18,824 bases of DNA from Butyricicoccus_A sp945486175. GTDB taxonomy: Bacteria; Bacillota; Clostridia; Oscillospirales; Butyricicoccaceae. The position numbers and the translations under genes are program-made. This document shows positions 7,621 to 14,582 of this stretch, one piece after another. The stretch's first letter is position 1. Every line of letters starts with the position of its first letter. A model generated the notes under the pieces. That model had not been told where the DNA came from and ran no database searches. It was given only the letters and a program-made list of their open reading frames with translations. The DNA is taken from NCBI GenBank assembly GCA_945829445.1, contig CALZUY010000039.1, positions 1 through 18,824 on the forward strand. Reading direction: 5' to 3'.

Positions 7621-7639
7621 CTGTCCCGAAACCGGGAAA

Positions 7640-8473
7640 TTACTTTTTCCAGTTTTTCTTTTCCAGTTCCTCGCGCAGCTGGCGCAGTGATCCGGCAAAC
7701 CGGCGGCTGCTTGCGGATGGATGTGCTTTCAGAATGGCGCGGTTGAAATAGCGGTTCTGATGCTCCAGCCGGCGTGCAAACTCGCGGCGCAGCAGTTCGG
7801 AACGCTCTTCCAGGGCCTTCTGGCGCCGGCGGTTATCCTCCCGGATATCCTCGCCCAGCTCCTCCAGCCGGTCACGTGCCTCTGCACGGGCCAGGTCAAG
7901 CTGGACACGTGCCTCGTCGAGCTGCGTGCGCACGCGCTCCATTTCCTCGAGTACATGGCGCAGGTTGAATGCGGCACGGAACGAAACGACGACATCGCTG
8001 GCAAACACACAACTGATGATAATCACTGCAATGAGCACGAGCAGATGCGGCAGGCGTTCCACCCAGCGCCCGATCGGCGGATGGATGAAATTGACGAGCA
8101 GCAGCGACAGAAATCCCCATGCAATGGATGATTGCAGGCAGATATAGCCATTGATATTGCCCTTTTTTCCGGTATAATCCCAGTACCGCATTTTAAACAG
8201 CAGTTCCATGACATATCCGGTGACATATTCCAGCAGGGTGGGGAAAAGAATGCCGAGCACGAACACGGCAAACGGATTGTCCTTCACCGGCAGGCAGACG
8301 AGCAGGATACAGAGCGCACCTGAGCCGTAAATCGGCAGCAGCGGCGCGCGCAGGAATCCACGGTTGACCCAGTGCCGCTGCAGCAGCGAAACATAAGCCG
8401 ATTCAAAGCACCAGCCAAAAAAGCAGTATATATAAAACAGCAGCAGCCACTGTTCCAATGAATAGATGTGCAT
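7640..8473 (-). CDS. CmpB-family (putative ABC permease, DUF1113-like) membrane protein with C-terminal coiled coil
   Basis: A 277-residue protein. The N-terminal half (about 1-165) has four to five membrane segments and the conserved pattern of the Firmicutes family named putative ABC-transporter CmpB: FFGWCFES, VNRGFLRAPLLPIYGSGAL, LLEYVTGYVMELLF, WDYTGKKGNINGYICLQSSIAWG. Despite the name no ATPase partner is nearby, and the biochemical role is not established. Residues about 175-260 are a long charged helix (EEMERVRTQLDEARVQL, RREFARRLEHQ) predicted to be a cytosolic coiled coil. The start at 8473 follows AGGAGG by 6 bases. It is transcribed alone, divergent from the SDR gene, and shares a bidirectional terminator with the MATE gene. 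Confidence 0.85.
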   Translation of the reverse strand: MHIYSLEQWLLLFYIYCFFGWCFESAYVSLLQRHWVNRGFLRAPLLPIYGSGALCILLVCLPVKDNPFAVFVLGILFPTLLEYVTGYVMELLFKMRYWDYTGKKGNINGYICLQSSIAWGFLSLLLVNFIHPPIGRWVERLPHLLVLIAVIIISCVFASDVVVSFRAAFNLRHVLEEMERVRTQLDEARVQLDLARAEARDRLEELGEDIREDNRRRQKALEERSELLRREFARRLEHQNRYFNRAILKAHPSASSRRFAGSLRQLREELEKKNWKK

Positions 8474-8500
8474 ATCATACCTCCTACTTTATATTGACAC

Positions 8501-8529
8501 AGTATAACGGATTTTGTCGAATGATGCAA
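8501..8529 (-). promoter_or_regulatory. Promoter of the CmpB-like gene
   Basis: TTGCAT (8524-8529), 17-base spacer, TATACT (8501-8506) on the minus strand. Confidence 0.75.
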
Positions 8530-8546
8530 CATCTGCCGAAAAATAT

Positions 8547-8554
8547 GCTATACT
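8547..8554 (+). promoter_or_regulatory. Extended -10 promoter of the SDR-HAD operon
   Basis: TATACT at 8549-8554 with TG at 8546-8547. The -35 position (about 8526-8531) overlaps the -35 box of the divergent promoter and is poor. Confidence 0.55.
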
Positions 8555-8598
8555 AGCAGGTAAGATATATTTCGATGTATGTATAGGAGGAATCTGCC

Positions 8599-9351
8599 AT
8601 GAAAACCGCACTGGTTACCGGTGCATCGTCCGGAATCGGGCGTGAAATCGCCCGTGAGCTGAGCCGCCGGGGATGGCGGCTGCTGCTGGTTGCGCGCCGC
8701 CGTGACCGTCTGGAGGAGCTCGCCAAACAGCTCGGCACGCCCTGCCGCCTGTATGTCTGTGATATTTCCCGCGAGGAAAACTGCTATTGGCTGTATGAGC
8801 GCGCAAAGGAACAGGATGTCACGCTGCTGGTCAACGGCGCAGGCTTCGGCTTATACGGCAAATTTGCGGAGACCGATCTTGACCGCGAGCTGGAAATGAT
8901 TGATGTCAACATCAAGGCGGTACACATCCTGACCAAGCTGTTCCTGCGCGACTTTATGCAGAAAAATGAAGGCCGCATTCTGAATATCGCATCTTCCGCG
9001 GGCTTCCTGCCCGGCCCGCTGCTGTCGACATACTATGCAACCAAAAATTATGTTGTACGTCTGAGCGAGGCAATTTATGAAGAGCTGCGCGAAGCGGGCA
9101 GCCCGGTCACCATCAGCTGCCTGTGCCCCGGCCCGGTGGAGACCGAATTCAACGAGGTGGCAGGCGCACACAGCGCCGCAAAGGGGCTTTCCTGCGAGCA
9201 GGTGGCAAAGCAGGCCGTTGAGCAGACGCTCGCCGGCAAGCTGCTGATTATTCCCGGCAAAATGGTGCGGCTGGGCGCTGCCGCGTCGCGCCTTGTGCCG
9301 GACAAGCCGCTCATGCGCATCGTGCGCAGCTTTCAGGAGAAAAAAGGATGA
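8599..9351 (+). CDS. Short-chain dehydrogenase/reductase (SDR), classical type
   Basis: A 250-residue NAD(P)-dependent oxidoreductase. The nucleotide-binding TGASSGIG motif is at 7-14, the NGAG variant of NNAG at 79-82, N104 in DVNIKA, the catalytic serine region ASSAG at 131-135, and the YxxxK pair Y145/K149. The PGPVET segment at 177-182 is also typical. Arginines at 33-35 (ARRRDRL) suggest a preference for NADP(H). The substrate is unknown; such proteins are often labelled YqjQ/DltE-like. AGGAGG lies 8 bases before the ATG. The stop overlaps the next gene by ATGA, so the two are translationally coupled. Confidence 0.92.
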   Translation: MKTALVTGASSGIGREIARELSRRGWRLLLVARRRDRLEELAKQLGTPCRLYVCDISREENCYWLYERAKEQDVTLLVNGAGFGLYGKFAETDLDRELEMIDVNIKAVHILTKLFLRDFMQKNEGRILNIASSAGFLPGPLLSTYYATKNYVVRLSEAIYEELREAGSPVTISCLCPGPVETEFNEVAGAHSAAKGLSCEQVAKQAVEQTLAGKLLIIPGKMVRLGAAASRLVPDKPLMRIVRSFQEKKG

Positions 9352-10043
9352 GGCTGCGGCTGGCTGCCTTTGACCTGGACGGCACATTGGCAGAAATCGG
9401 TGCCGGCATGACAGAGCAGAATCTCTCTCTGCTGCGCCATCTGGAGGCACGCGGCATTCAAATCGCCATCTGTTCGGGCAAACCTACAGATTATCTCTGC
9501 GGCTTTGCGCGGCAGCTGGCGCTGCAGCGGCCTGCCCTTGTGGGTGAAAACGGCGCAGTGGTCCAGCTCGGCGCCGATCTCCCGCCGAAGATCTATTCCA
9601 TCCAGCCATATTCGGAACAGGCAAAGCAAAGCCTTGTATTCCTGCGCGCAGAGCTTGACCGGCTGCTGCCGGATCTCTGGTACCAGCCCAATCTCGCGGG
9701 ACTGACACCGTTTCCACGCAATGATGCAGAATTTGAGATCATTGCAGACTGCCTGGCGCGCAACGCGCAGCATCTGCGCGGTGTGACCATCTACCGCCAT
9801 GCTGATTCATTTGACATTGCACCGGACACCATCGACAAGTATTCCGGCATGCAGCACCTGGGGCGCATGCTGGATATCCCGCCGGAGGAAACCGCCGCAG
9901 TCGGCGACGGCGTGAACGATTACCCCATGTTCGACTATGCAGGCTATGCCATCGGGGTGCATGTCGCGGACGAAAGCCGCGTGGATGTGAATGTTCCGGA
10001 TATCACGCAGGCGCTCATCCACCTCACTGCAATGGCCGAATAA
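9348..10043 (+). CDS. HAD-superfamily (IIB, Cof/phosphoglycolate-phosphatase-like) hydrolase
   Basis: A 231-residue phosphatase. HAD motifs: I at 8-13 (FDLDGT, nucleophile D9 and acid D11), II at S43 (ICSGKP), III at K164 (IDKYSGM) and IV at 186-191 (GDGVNDYPM). The middle segment 82-155 forms the type C2 cap expected in Cof-like members. Substrates in this group are sugar phosphates, phosphoglycolate or cofactors, and none can be assigned here. The ATG overlaps the SDR stop (ATGA), with an AAGG close upstream. The two genes form an operon, which suggests linked metabolic roles but does not name the pathway. Confidence 0.9.
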   Translation: MRLRLAAFDLDGTLAEIGAGMTEQNLSLLRHLEARGIQIAICSGKPTDYLCGFARQLALQRPALVGENGAVVQLGADLPPKIYSIQPYSEQAKQSLVFLRAELDRLLPDLWYQPNLAGLTPFPRNDAEFEIIADCLARNAQHLRGVTIYRHADSFDIAPDTIDKYSGMQHLGRMLDIPPEETAAVGDGVNDYPMFDYAGYAIGVHVADESRVDVNVPDITQALIHLTAMAE

Positions 10044-10074
10044 AAAACAGCTCCCCTCCGGACGGAAGGGAGCT
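10042..10074 (-). terminator. Terminator of the anti-sigma-like gene (copy 1 of a 30-bp repeat)
   Basis: A stem of AGCTCCC...GGGAGCT extended by TCC/GGA inside, with GTTTTTTA following on the minus strand. It starts just after the TAA of the minus-strand gene. On the plus strand, where the HAD gene ends, the following bases (TTGCTGCG) are a poor T tract. Bases 10049-10078 are identical to 11715-11744. Confidence 0.85.
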
Positions 10075-10082
10075 TTGCTGCG

Positions 10083-11141
10083 TTATTCGGCTTGTTCCAG
10101 CGGGAAGGTCACGCGCCAGTTGCCCTTTGTCAGCCCGGTGTCACAGGTGACAAAATCGCCGTGCAGACTGTATGCCGCCAGCTCGTCGACCGGAACGTCA
10201 AAGATATACTCATAATATCCGGTCGTGTCCTCATCAAACATGACCACATACAATTCTTCTACCCTTGTGCCATCCGCCCCCTCGAGCCAGATAAAGCCGT
10301 GGTTATCTGTCTCGCGGACATTGCGCATTGCCAGCTGGATATGCAGCTGGCCGTCGATATAGCCGGTACCGGTCAGGTCGATGCCGTCGATGGGAAATGT
10401 ACTGTACGGCTCACCGGTGGCAAGTACCTCCTGCCCGCCCGACAGCTTTTCTTCGGCTTCCTCCTCCGTCCAGCCGTCCGGATAACCGCCGCCGTCGATC
10501 TCGACAGTTCTTGTCCTTGCATGCCCCGCCGCGGTATCCAGCGCGCCCGGAATTTCAACATCTTCATATTCATGCTTGCCGCTTAAAAACTCGCGCACGG
10601 AAAATGTCACCTTGCCGCCGTCAATCGGTTCGCCGTTCATCGTCTGAATGGTGATATAAAACCGCGCGGTCTGTGTGTCTGCGTTATAATCCACAAACGA
10701 ACAGCCGCAGGCGCTGTCAAACGGGCGGTTGATGTCATAGCTGTCAAACAGGTCAGTCGTTTCGTCAATGCGCCCTTTGCCTTCGGTATCGCACATTGTG
10801 ACATAGATCTCCGCCGTGTCGCCGTGGAAATATGCCGATTCGACCTCCATGCGGATGCCGTTGTCCTCACAGGACTTGTTGACCGGCATGAAGAACTGTG
10901 CCGTTGCGGGCGAAACCGCATATAAAATCTCATACACCGGCTCGACATTTGCCGCGAGTGCAGGCATGGCAATCGCCAGGCACAGGCAGGCGGCAAGCAT
11001 CGCTGCCATCGGGCGCAGTATGCGGCGCGCCGGTTTTTGTTTCCGGTTTTCCTGCACCTGTGCCGTCTGCAATGTTCTGCGGAGCAGCGCGTCATCCGGT
11101 GCAATCTGACGGCTCATGTGCCGATAGCGTTCTCGAAACAT
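10083..11141 (-). CDS. Membrane-anchored anti-sigma-like protein (DUF4179-type)
   Basis: A 352-residue protein. Residues 1-40 are a basic cytosolic segment, 41-63 one membrane helix (ILRPMAAMLAACLCLAIAMP), and 64-352 extracytoplasmic. Residues about 67-160 match the pattern of DUF4179 proteins (YEILYAVSPATAQFFMPV, SCEDNGIRMEV, RIDETTDLFDSYDI). Such proteins in Clostridia are typically encoded right after an ECF sigma factor and are presumed to hold it at the membrane. The remaining extracellular part, with GYIDGQLHIQLAMRN, is a beta-rich unknown domain. The ATG at 11141 follows AAAGGAGG by 6 bases, and the first 50 bases overlap the sigma gene in another frame. The anti-sigma role is inferred from neighbourhood and topology. 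Confidence 0.82.
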   Translation of the reverse strand: MFRERYRHMSRQIAPDDALLRRTLQTAQVQENRKQKPARRILRPMAAMLAACLCLAIAMPALAANVEPVYEILYAVSPATAQFFMPVNKSCEDNGIRMEVESAYFHGDTAEIYVTMCDTEGKGRIDETTDLFDSYDINRPFDSACGCSFVDYNADTQTARFYITIQTMNGEPIDGGKVTFSVREFLSGKHEYEDVEIPGALDTAAGHARTRTVEIDGGGYPDGWTEEEAEEKLSGGQEVLATGEPYSTFPIDGIDLTGTGYIDGQLHIQLAMRNVRETDNHGFIWLEGADGTRVEELYVVMFDEDTTGYYEYIFDVPVDELAAYSLHGDFVTCDTGLTKGNWRVTFPLEQAE

Positions 11142-11622
11142 CGTCTTCCTCCTTTAAAATCTGCCGGAGCAACTCGCGCGCACGGGTGAGCTGTGTGCGG
11201 ACAGTTGCGTCCTTGCGGTGCAATGCTGCGGCAATGTCTGCCGTGGGCATATCCTCGTAATAATACAGGTGTATGACCTCGCGGTATTTGGGCGGCAGCT
11301 GTTGCAGGGCATCGTGCAGTTCGGAATCCTCCGGCGTTTCCCACGCCAGTGTTTCCTCCAGTGCGACGGTTTTTCGCCGCCAGGCAGAACCCCACAGCTT
11401 ATTGCAGCAATTGACCGTCACACGGATGAACCATGCGCGGCGATGCTCCTCATCGTGAAAATTCGGCTGTTTTTTCAGATAGCGCAGAAAGACCTCCTGA
11501 AACACTTCGTCCGCGTCATATTTCGTACCCATACGGGCAAACGCAAGCCGATAGACCAGATCGGAATATCTTCGGATGACCTGATCCGCGCTGTCCTCCA
11601 TGCATGGAGAGGTTTGTTTCAT
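11092..11622 (-). CDS. ECF-type RNA polymerase sigma factor
   Basis: A 176-residue protein. Region 2 is at about 14-75 (YSDLVYRLAFARMG, DADEVFQEVFLRYLKK, RAWFIRVTVNCC). Region 4 is at about 100-155 (LHDALQQLPPKYREVIHLYYYEDMPTADIAAAL, then DATVRTQLTRARELLR as recognition helix). Region 3 is absent, as expected for group 4 sigma factors. The ATG at 11622 follows AAAGGAGG by 7 bases. The stop lies inside the downstream anti-sigma gene (50-base overlap), so both are made from one transcript. The target promoters are unknown. Confidence 0.93.
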   Translation of the reverse strand: MKQTSPCMEDSADQVIRRYSDLVYRLAFARMGTKYDADEVFQEVFLRYLKKQPNFHDEEHRRAWFIRVTVNCCNKLWGSAWRRKTVALEETLAWETPEDSELHDALQQLPPKYREVIHLYYYEDMPTADIAAALHRKDATVRTQLTRARELLRQILKEEDDVSRTLSAHEPSDCTG

Positions 11623-11690
11623 GCATCCGCCTCCTTTCTGCCTATAACACCCGCCAGCCGGGCAAAATGCTACACGGCGGAGAAAAACTT

Positions 11691-11709
11691 TTCAGACCTT
11701 TGTTCAGAC
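11691..11709 (-). promoter_or_regulatory. Short direct repeat upstream of the sigma factor gene
   Basis: On the minus strand GTCTGAA occurs twice with a 12-base period (11703-11709 and 11691-11697), 70-90 bases before the sigma start, next to the upstream terminator. It could be part of a regulator or sigma recognition site. No standard promoter is obvious here. Confidence 0.25.
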
Positions 11710-11740
11710 AAAAAAGCTCCCCTCCGGACGGAAGGGAGCT
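11710..11740 (-). terminator. Terminator of the GT2-gtrA operon (copy 2 of the 30-bp repeat)
   Basis: The same hairpin as at 10049-10074, followed on the minus strand by six T. It begins 9 bases after the gtrA-like stop codon. Bases 11715-11744 match 10049-10078 base for base. Confidence 0.88.
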
Positions 11741-11748
11741 TTGCAGTT

Positions 11749-12159
11749 TTATTCCACTTTCTTGAATACAAAGAACCGCTGTCCGATGTAGTTGAGCGCC
11801 ACGAAAAAGCACATGCCCGCCAGCATGGCGACATTTTCCTGTATGCTCTTTGTCGCGCCGGACAGCACCCAGCGCACCAGCGGCTTGGCAACGCCATACG
11901 CGCACAGGTAGCACACCGTGATATTTGCGGCGAACCGTGCAATTTCCTTCGGATGGCTGCCCTGGCTGCGGAACGTAAACGTCCGGTTGAGAAAATAGCT
12001 CAGGATGCTGCCGAAAAAGTAATTGGACGCGGAGGAAATCCAATAGCTCAGGTGGAACACATTGTAAAACACAAACATAATCGCGGTTCCGAACAGCGTG
12101 TTGACAATGCCCACCAGAATGAATTTCCAAAATGTTTTGTCAAAAAATTTCTGAAGCAT
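11749..12159 (-). CDS. GtrA-family membrane protein (putative polyprenyl-glycan flippase)
   Basis: A 136-residue protein with four membrane helices (about 11-30, 37-58, 75-97 and 106-128) and GtrA family signatures: KFILVGIVNTLFGTAIMF, SNYFFGSILSYFLNRTFTF and NYIGQRFFVF. GtrA proteins are thought to move polyprenyl-phosphate-linked sugars across the membrane for glycosylation of envelope polymers. The ATG at 12159 is preferred because AGGAG lies 6 bases upstream. A GTG at 12177 that overlaps the upstream stop (GTGA) would add six residues. It lies 14 bases after the glycosyltransferase gene, its usual partner. Confidence 0.9.
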   Translation of the reverse strand: MLQKFFDKTFWKFILVGIVNTLFGTAIMFVFYNVFHLSYWISSASNYFFGSILSYFLNRTFTFRSQGSHPKEIARFAANITVCYLCAYGVAKPLVRWVLSGATKSIQENVAMLAGMCFFVALNYIGQRFFVFKKVE

Positions 12160-12165
12160 GGCGGT

Positions 12166-12170
12166 CTCCT
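12166..12170 (-). promoter_or_regulatory. Ribosome binding site deciding the GtrA start
   Basis: AGGAG on the minus strand, 6 bases before the ATG at 12159 and within the coding part of the longer GTG-started alternative. Confidence 0.65.
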
Positions 12171-12173
12171 GTT

Positions 12174-13109
12174 TCACGGCCCGGTATCATCCCCACAGGT
12201 GTCCGCAATGATATAGCGCGGCCTGCCCTTGATCTCGTCATAAATGCGGGCGATATAATAGCCGATGATGCCGAGGCTTATCATGATAATGCTGCTGGAG
12301 AACAGCTGGATCAGAATCACGGTCGTGAAGCCCTCAAGGGCCTGTCCCATAAATTTCTGTACCAGCGCAATGCCGCCGAGCACAACGGAGAGCACCAGCA
12401 TAATAATGCCCAGCCCGGTAATCAGCTGCATCGGCGCGGTGGAAAACGAAGAAATATTGCTCACCGCATATTTGACCAGGGCCTTGGTCGACCATTTGGA
12501 TTCCCCTGCCTCGCGCTCCTGTACGTCGAACGAGATACTCGTGGTTTTAAACCCAATCCACGACGACAGCGCGCGGAAAAATGCATTGCGCTCCTGCATA
12601 TTGATGAGCACATCGACTGCCTTGCGGTCGAGCAGCTTGAAATCGGATGCGCTCGACATGTCAAAGCCGGTCGCGCGGCTGATGAGCGCATAGAACCACT
12701 TTGCCGCCCAGGCATGTGCGGCACTTTCCGTGCCGCGGCTGCTCTTCTGGCCCTCGATGACCTCATAGCCCTGCTGCCACAGCGCATACATTTCGAGTAT
12801 TTTCTCCGGCGGATGCTGCAAATCACAGTCGATGACGACACAGCAGTCGCCGCGTGCCTGTGCCAGGCCCGCCATAATGGCAGCTTCCTTGCCGAAATTG
12901 CGCGAAAAATGTACGCCGCGCACATGGCTGTCGCACTGCGCCGCATCGGATAGCCTGCGCCATGTGCTGTCCGACGAGCCATCATCCACAAAGATCAGCT
13001 CATGCGGGATGTCCGCGCCCTGCAAAACAGAGCCGATGACAGCTGCGGCTTTTTCGACCATCTGTTCCTCATTGTACGCAGGGATAATGACAGACAGCAA
13101 TCCTTGCAC
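12174..13109 (-). CDS. Family 2 glycosyltransferase, DPM1/GtrB/CsbB-like (polyprenyl-phosphate glycosyltransferase)
   Basis: A 311-residue GT-A enzyme with a C-terminal membrane part. LSVIIPAYNEE opens the fold, DDGSSD lies at 42-47, the RNFGKEAAI segment near 69-77, and the metal/sugar-binding DCDLQHPP at 93-100. REAGESKWS near 203-211 and two membrane helices (about 230-262 and 270-298) mark the polyprenyl-phosphate glycosyltransferase group that charges undecaprenyl phosphate with one sugar. The start is GTG 13109, 8 bases after GGAGGAGG; a GTG at 13127 would include that site. It is followed by GtrA, as in gtrAB-type loci. The third partner, a polytopic GT-C transferase that uses the lipid-linked sugar, is not in the window. 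Confidence 0.92.
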   Translation of the reverse strand: MQGLLSVIIPAYNEEQMVEKAAAVIGSVLQGADIPHELIFVDDGSSDSTWRRLSDAAQCDSHVRGVHFSRNFGKEAAIMAGLAQARGDCCVVIDCDLQHPPEKILEMYALWQQGYEVIEGQKSSRGTESAAHAWAAKWFYALISRATGFDMSSASDFKLLDRKAVDVLINMQERNAFFRALSSWIGFKTTSISFDVQEREAGESKWSTKALVKYAVSNISSFSTAPMQLITGLGIIMLVLSVVLGGIALVQKFMGQALEGFTTVILIQLFSSSIIMISLGIIGYYIARIYDEIKGRPRYIIADTCGDDTGP

Positions 13110-13117
13110 TGTTCCAG

Positions 13118-13125
13118 CCTCCTCC
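13118..13125 (-). promoter_or_regulatory. Ribosome binding site fixing the glycosyltransferase start
   Basis: GGAGGAGG on the minus strand, 8 bases before GTG 13109. It is only two bases from the hairpin at 13128-13149. Confidence 0.7.
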
Positions 13126-13127
13126 AC

Positions 13128-13155
13128 AGTCCTGCGCTGCCGCAGGACTTTTTTT
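13128..13155 (+). terminator. Perfect hairpin with plus-strand T tract, at the 5' edge of the glycosyltransferase ribosome binding site
   Basis: AGTCCTGCG and CGCAGGACT pair perfectly around CTGC, with six more T on the plus strand. As a terminator it acts only on plus-strand transcription, yet no plus-strand gene ends here. In the minus-strand mRNA the same stem lies in the 5' leader, just before GGAGGAGG. Confidence 0.65.
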
Positions 13156-13198
13156 CATCTCTTCGATGGATTTCGGGTATTTTTGCCCTATATCCAGT

Positions 13199-13227
13199 AG
13201 AGTACCACAAATCCCCCGTTTTTTCCA
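13199..13227 (-). promoter_or_regulatory. Candidate promoter of the GT2-gtrA operon
   Basis: TGGAAA (13222-13227), 17-base spacer, TACTCT (13199-13204) with TG extension on the minus strand. It lies between the panD terminator and the glycosyltransferase hairpin. Confidence 0.45.
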
Positions 13228-13250
13228 CACCCTGTGCATAAACTGCCGCG

Positions 13251-13284
13251 AAAAAGGCATGACCACACGCTGGCCATGCCTTTT
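13251..13284 (-). terminator. Terminator of the pantothenate operon
   Basis: AAAGGCATG and CATGCCTTT with inner CCA/TGG pairing form a long stem, with a T run on the minus strand. It lies 17 bases after the panD stop. The flanking A and T runs make it potentially bidirectional. Confidence 0.88.
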
Positions 13285-13300
13285 GCAACTGTATCAAGCC

Positions 13301-13699
13301 TTACAGCCGTTCGTCGTCGTACAGGGCGCCGGCCTTTTCGTAATGCGTAACGCGGGAAATGCCGTTGTTGTCATCGACAAAGACAACCTTCGGCTTGTGC
13401 GTTTTTGCTTCCTCCGGGGTCACATCCGCATATGCCATGAGGATAATGCGGTCGCCTTCGGAGACACAGCGCGCTGCCGCGCCGTTCAGGCAGATCATGC
13501 CGCTGCCCGGCTCGCCTGCGATGGTATAGGTTTCAAAGCGGCTGCCGTTGTTGACATCTACAATCTGTACCTTTTCGTACTCGTAAATGCCGGCTGCATC
13601 CAGCAGCTCGCTGTCAACCGTGATGGAACCGACATAGTTCAGCTCCGCCTGCTTGACAACCGCGCGGTGAATTTTGCTTTTGAGCATCTGGATAGTCAT
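13301..13699 (-). CDS. panD: Aspartate 1-decarboxylase (pyruvoyl-dependent)
   Basis: A 132-residue proenzyme that makes beta-alanine from L-aspartate, the amine half of pantothenate. The self-cleavage site G24-S25 (NYVGSITVD) falls at the same positions as in the E. coli enzyme when the ATG at 13699 is used, and GGAGG lies 6 bases before it. Other family signatures are MLKSKIHRAVV at 5-15, NGSRFETYTI, and LNGAAARCVSEGDRIILMAYA near 75-96. Cleavage would leave a 24-residue beta chain and a pyruvoyl-capped alpha chain. It is the last gene of the panGBCD operon, 16 bases after panC. Confidence 0.96.
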   Translation of the reverse strand: MTIQMLKSKIHRAVVKQAELNYVGSITVDSELLDAAGIYEYEKVQIVDVNNGSRFETYTIAGEPGSGMICLNGAAARCVSEGDRIILMAYADVTPEEAKTHKPKVVFVDDNNGISRVTHYEKAGALYDDERL

Positions 13700-13715
13700 G
13701 TACGTCCTCCGTAAA

Positions 13716-14561
13716 TCAGCGTTCGATGATGAAATTATCAATCAGGCGGGTCTTGCCGATGTATACTGCGACCGCAGCGAGAATCGAGCCTTCGGTGCTG
13801 TCCACCGGCTCAAGATTGTTCCAGTCCACAATTTCAACATAGTCAATGCGGCTCATCGGCTCCGCTTCGATTTCCTCTGTGATGATCTGGCGCACCTTTG
13901 CCGCGTCGGTCTCACCCGCTTCAACAGCTGCCTTGCCCTTGTTCAGGCCGCGGGAGAGGCACAGCGCTGCCTGGCGCTCCTCTGCACTCAGATAGGTGTT
14001 GCGGGAGCTCTTCGCCAGGCCGTCCTCCTCGCGGATGATCGGGCAGCCGATGATCTCAAGCGGCATATTCAGGTCACGTACCATGCGGCGGATGACAGCC
14101 AGCTGCTGTGCATCCTTCTGGCCGAAATATGCGCGGTCCGGCTGGACAATATGGAACAGCTTGCTGACAACGGTGCACACGCCGCGGAAATGGATCGGGC
14201 GGGTCTTGCCGCACAGGCCCTTGGTCAGGTGATCCATGTCGACATAGGTGCAGAAATCCGGTGCATACATCTCATCTGCTTCCGGATGGAAGATCAGGTC
14301 AGCGCCGGTGGATTCGCACAGCGCCGCATCGCGGTCAATATCGCGCGGATAGGTTGCCAGGTCTTCCGTCGGGCCGAACTGGATCGGATTGACGAAGTCA
14401 GAGACAACCGTGCGGTCATTCTCCGCGACCGAGCGGGCGATCAGGCTCTGATGGCCCTCATGCAGATAGCCCATGGTCGGAACCAGTCCGACAGTCAGGC
14501 CCTGTGCACGCCATGCTTTGACCTGTGCGCGTACTTCCTCTATGGTTTTTACGATAGTCAT
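13716..14561 (-). CDS. panC: Pantothenate synthetase (pantoate-beta-alanine ligase)
   Basis: A 281-residue ATP-dependent ligase joining pantoate and beta-alanine. PTMGYLHEGH at 28-37 carries the HIGH-like nucleotide motif, followed by DFVNPIQFGPTEDLATYPRD, YFGQKDAQQLAVIRRMVRDL for ATP and pantoate binding, and SSRNTYLS for the KMSKS-like loop. The strand before FVNP reads VVSD, where many family members have VSIF or VSVF. AAAAGGGG lies 9 bases before the ATG. It sits 21 bases after panB and 16 before panD, in one transcription unit. Confidence 0.96.
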   Translation of the reverse strand: MTIVKTIEEVRAQVKAWRAQGLTVGLVPTMGYLHEGHQSLIARSVAENDRTVVSDFVNPIQFGPTEDLATYPRDIDRDAALCESTGADLIFHPEADEMYAPDFCTYVDMDHLTKGLCGKTRPIHFRGVCTVVSKLFHIVQPDRAYFGQKDAQQLAVIRRMVRDLNMPLEIIGCPIIREEDGLAKSSRNTYLSAEERQAALCLSRGLNKGKAAVEAGETDAAKVRQIITEEIEAEPMSRIDYVEIVDWNNLEPVDSTEGSILAAVAVYIGKTRLIDNFIIER

Positions 14562-14582
14562 TTGATTATTCCCCTTTTGAAC

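Noticed and set aside
11623..11714. An ECF-type autoregulated promoter with TGAAAA and CGTGTA boxes
   Set aside because: The two boxes are about 12 bases apart, shorter than the usual ECF spacing of about 16, so the match is not credible.
11218..12216. A 332-codon plus-strand frame opposite the sigma factor and gtrA
   Set aside because: It spans two recognised genes, a terminator and an intergenic region on the other strand, so it is a chance open frame.
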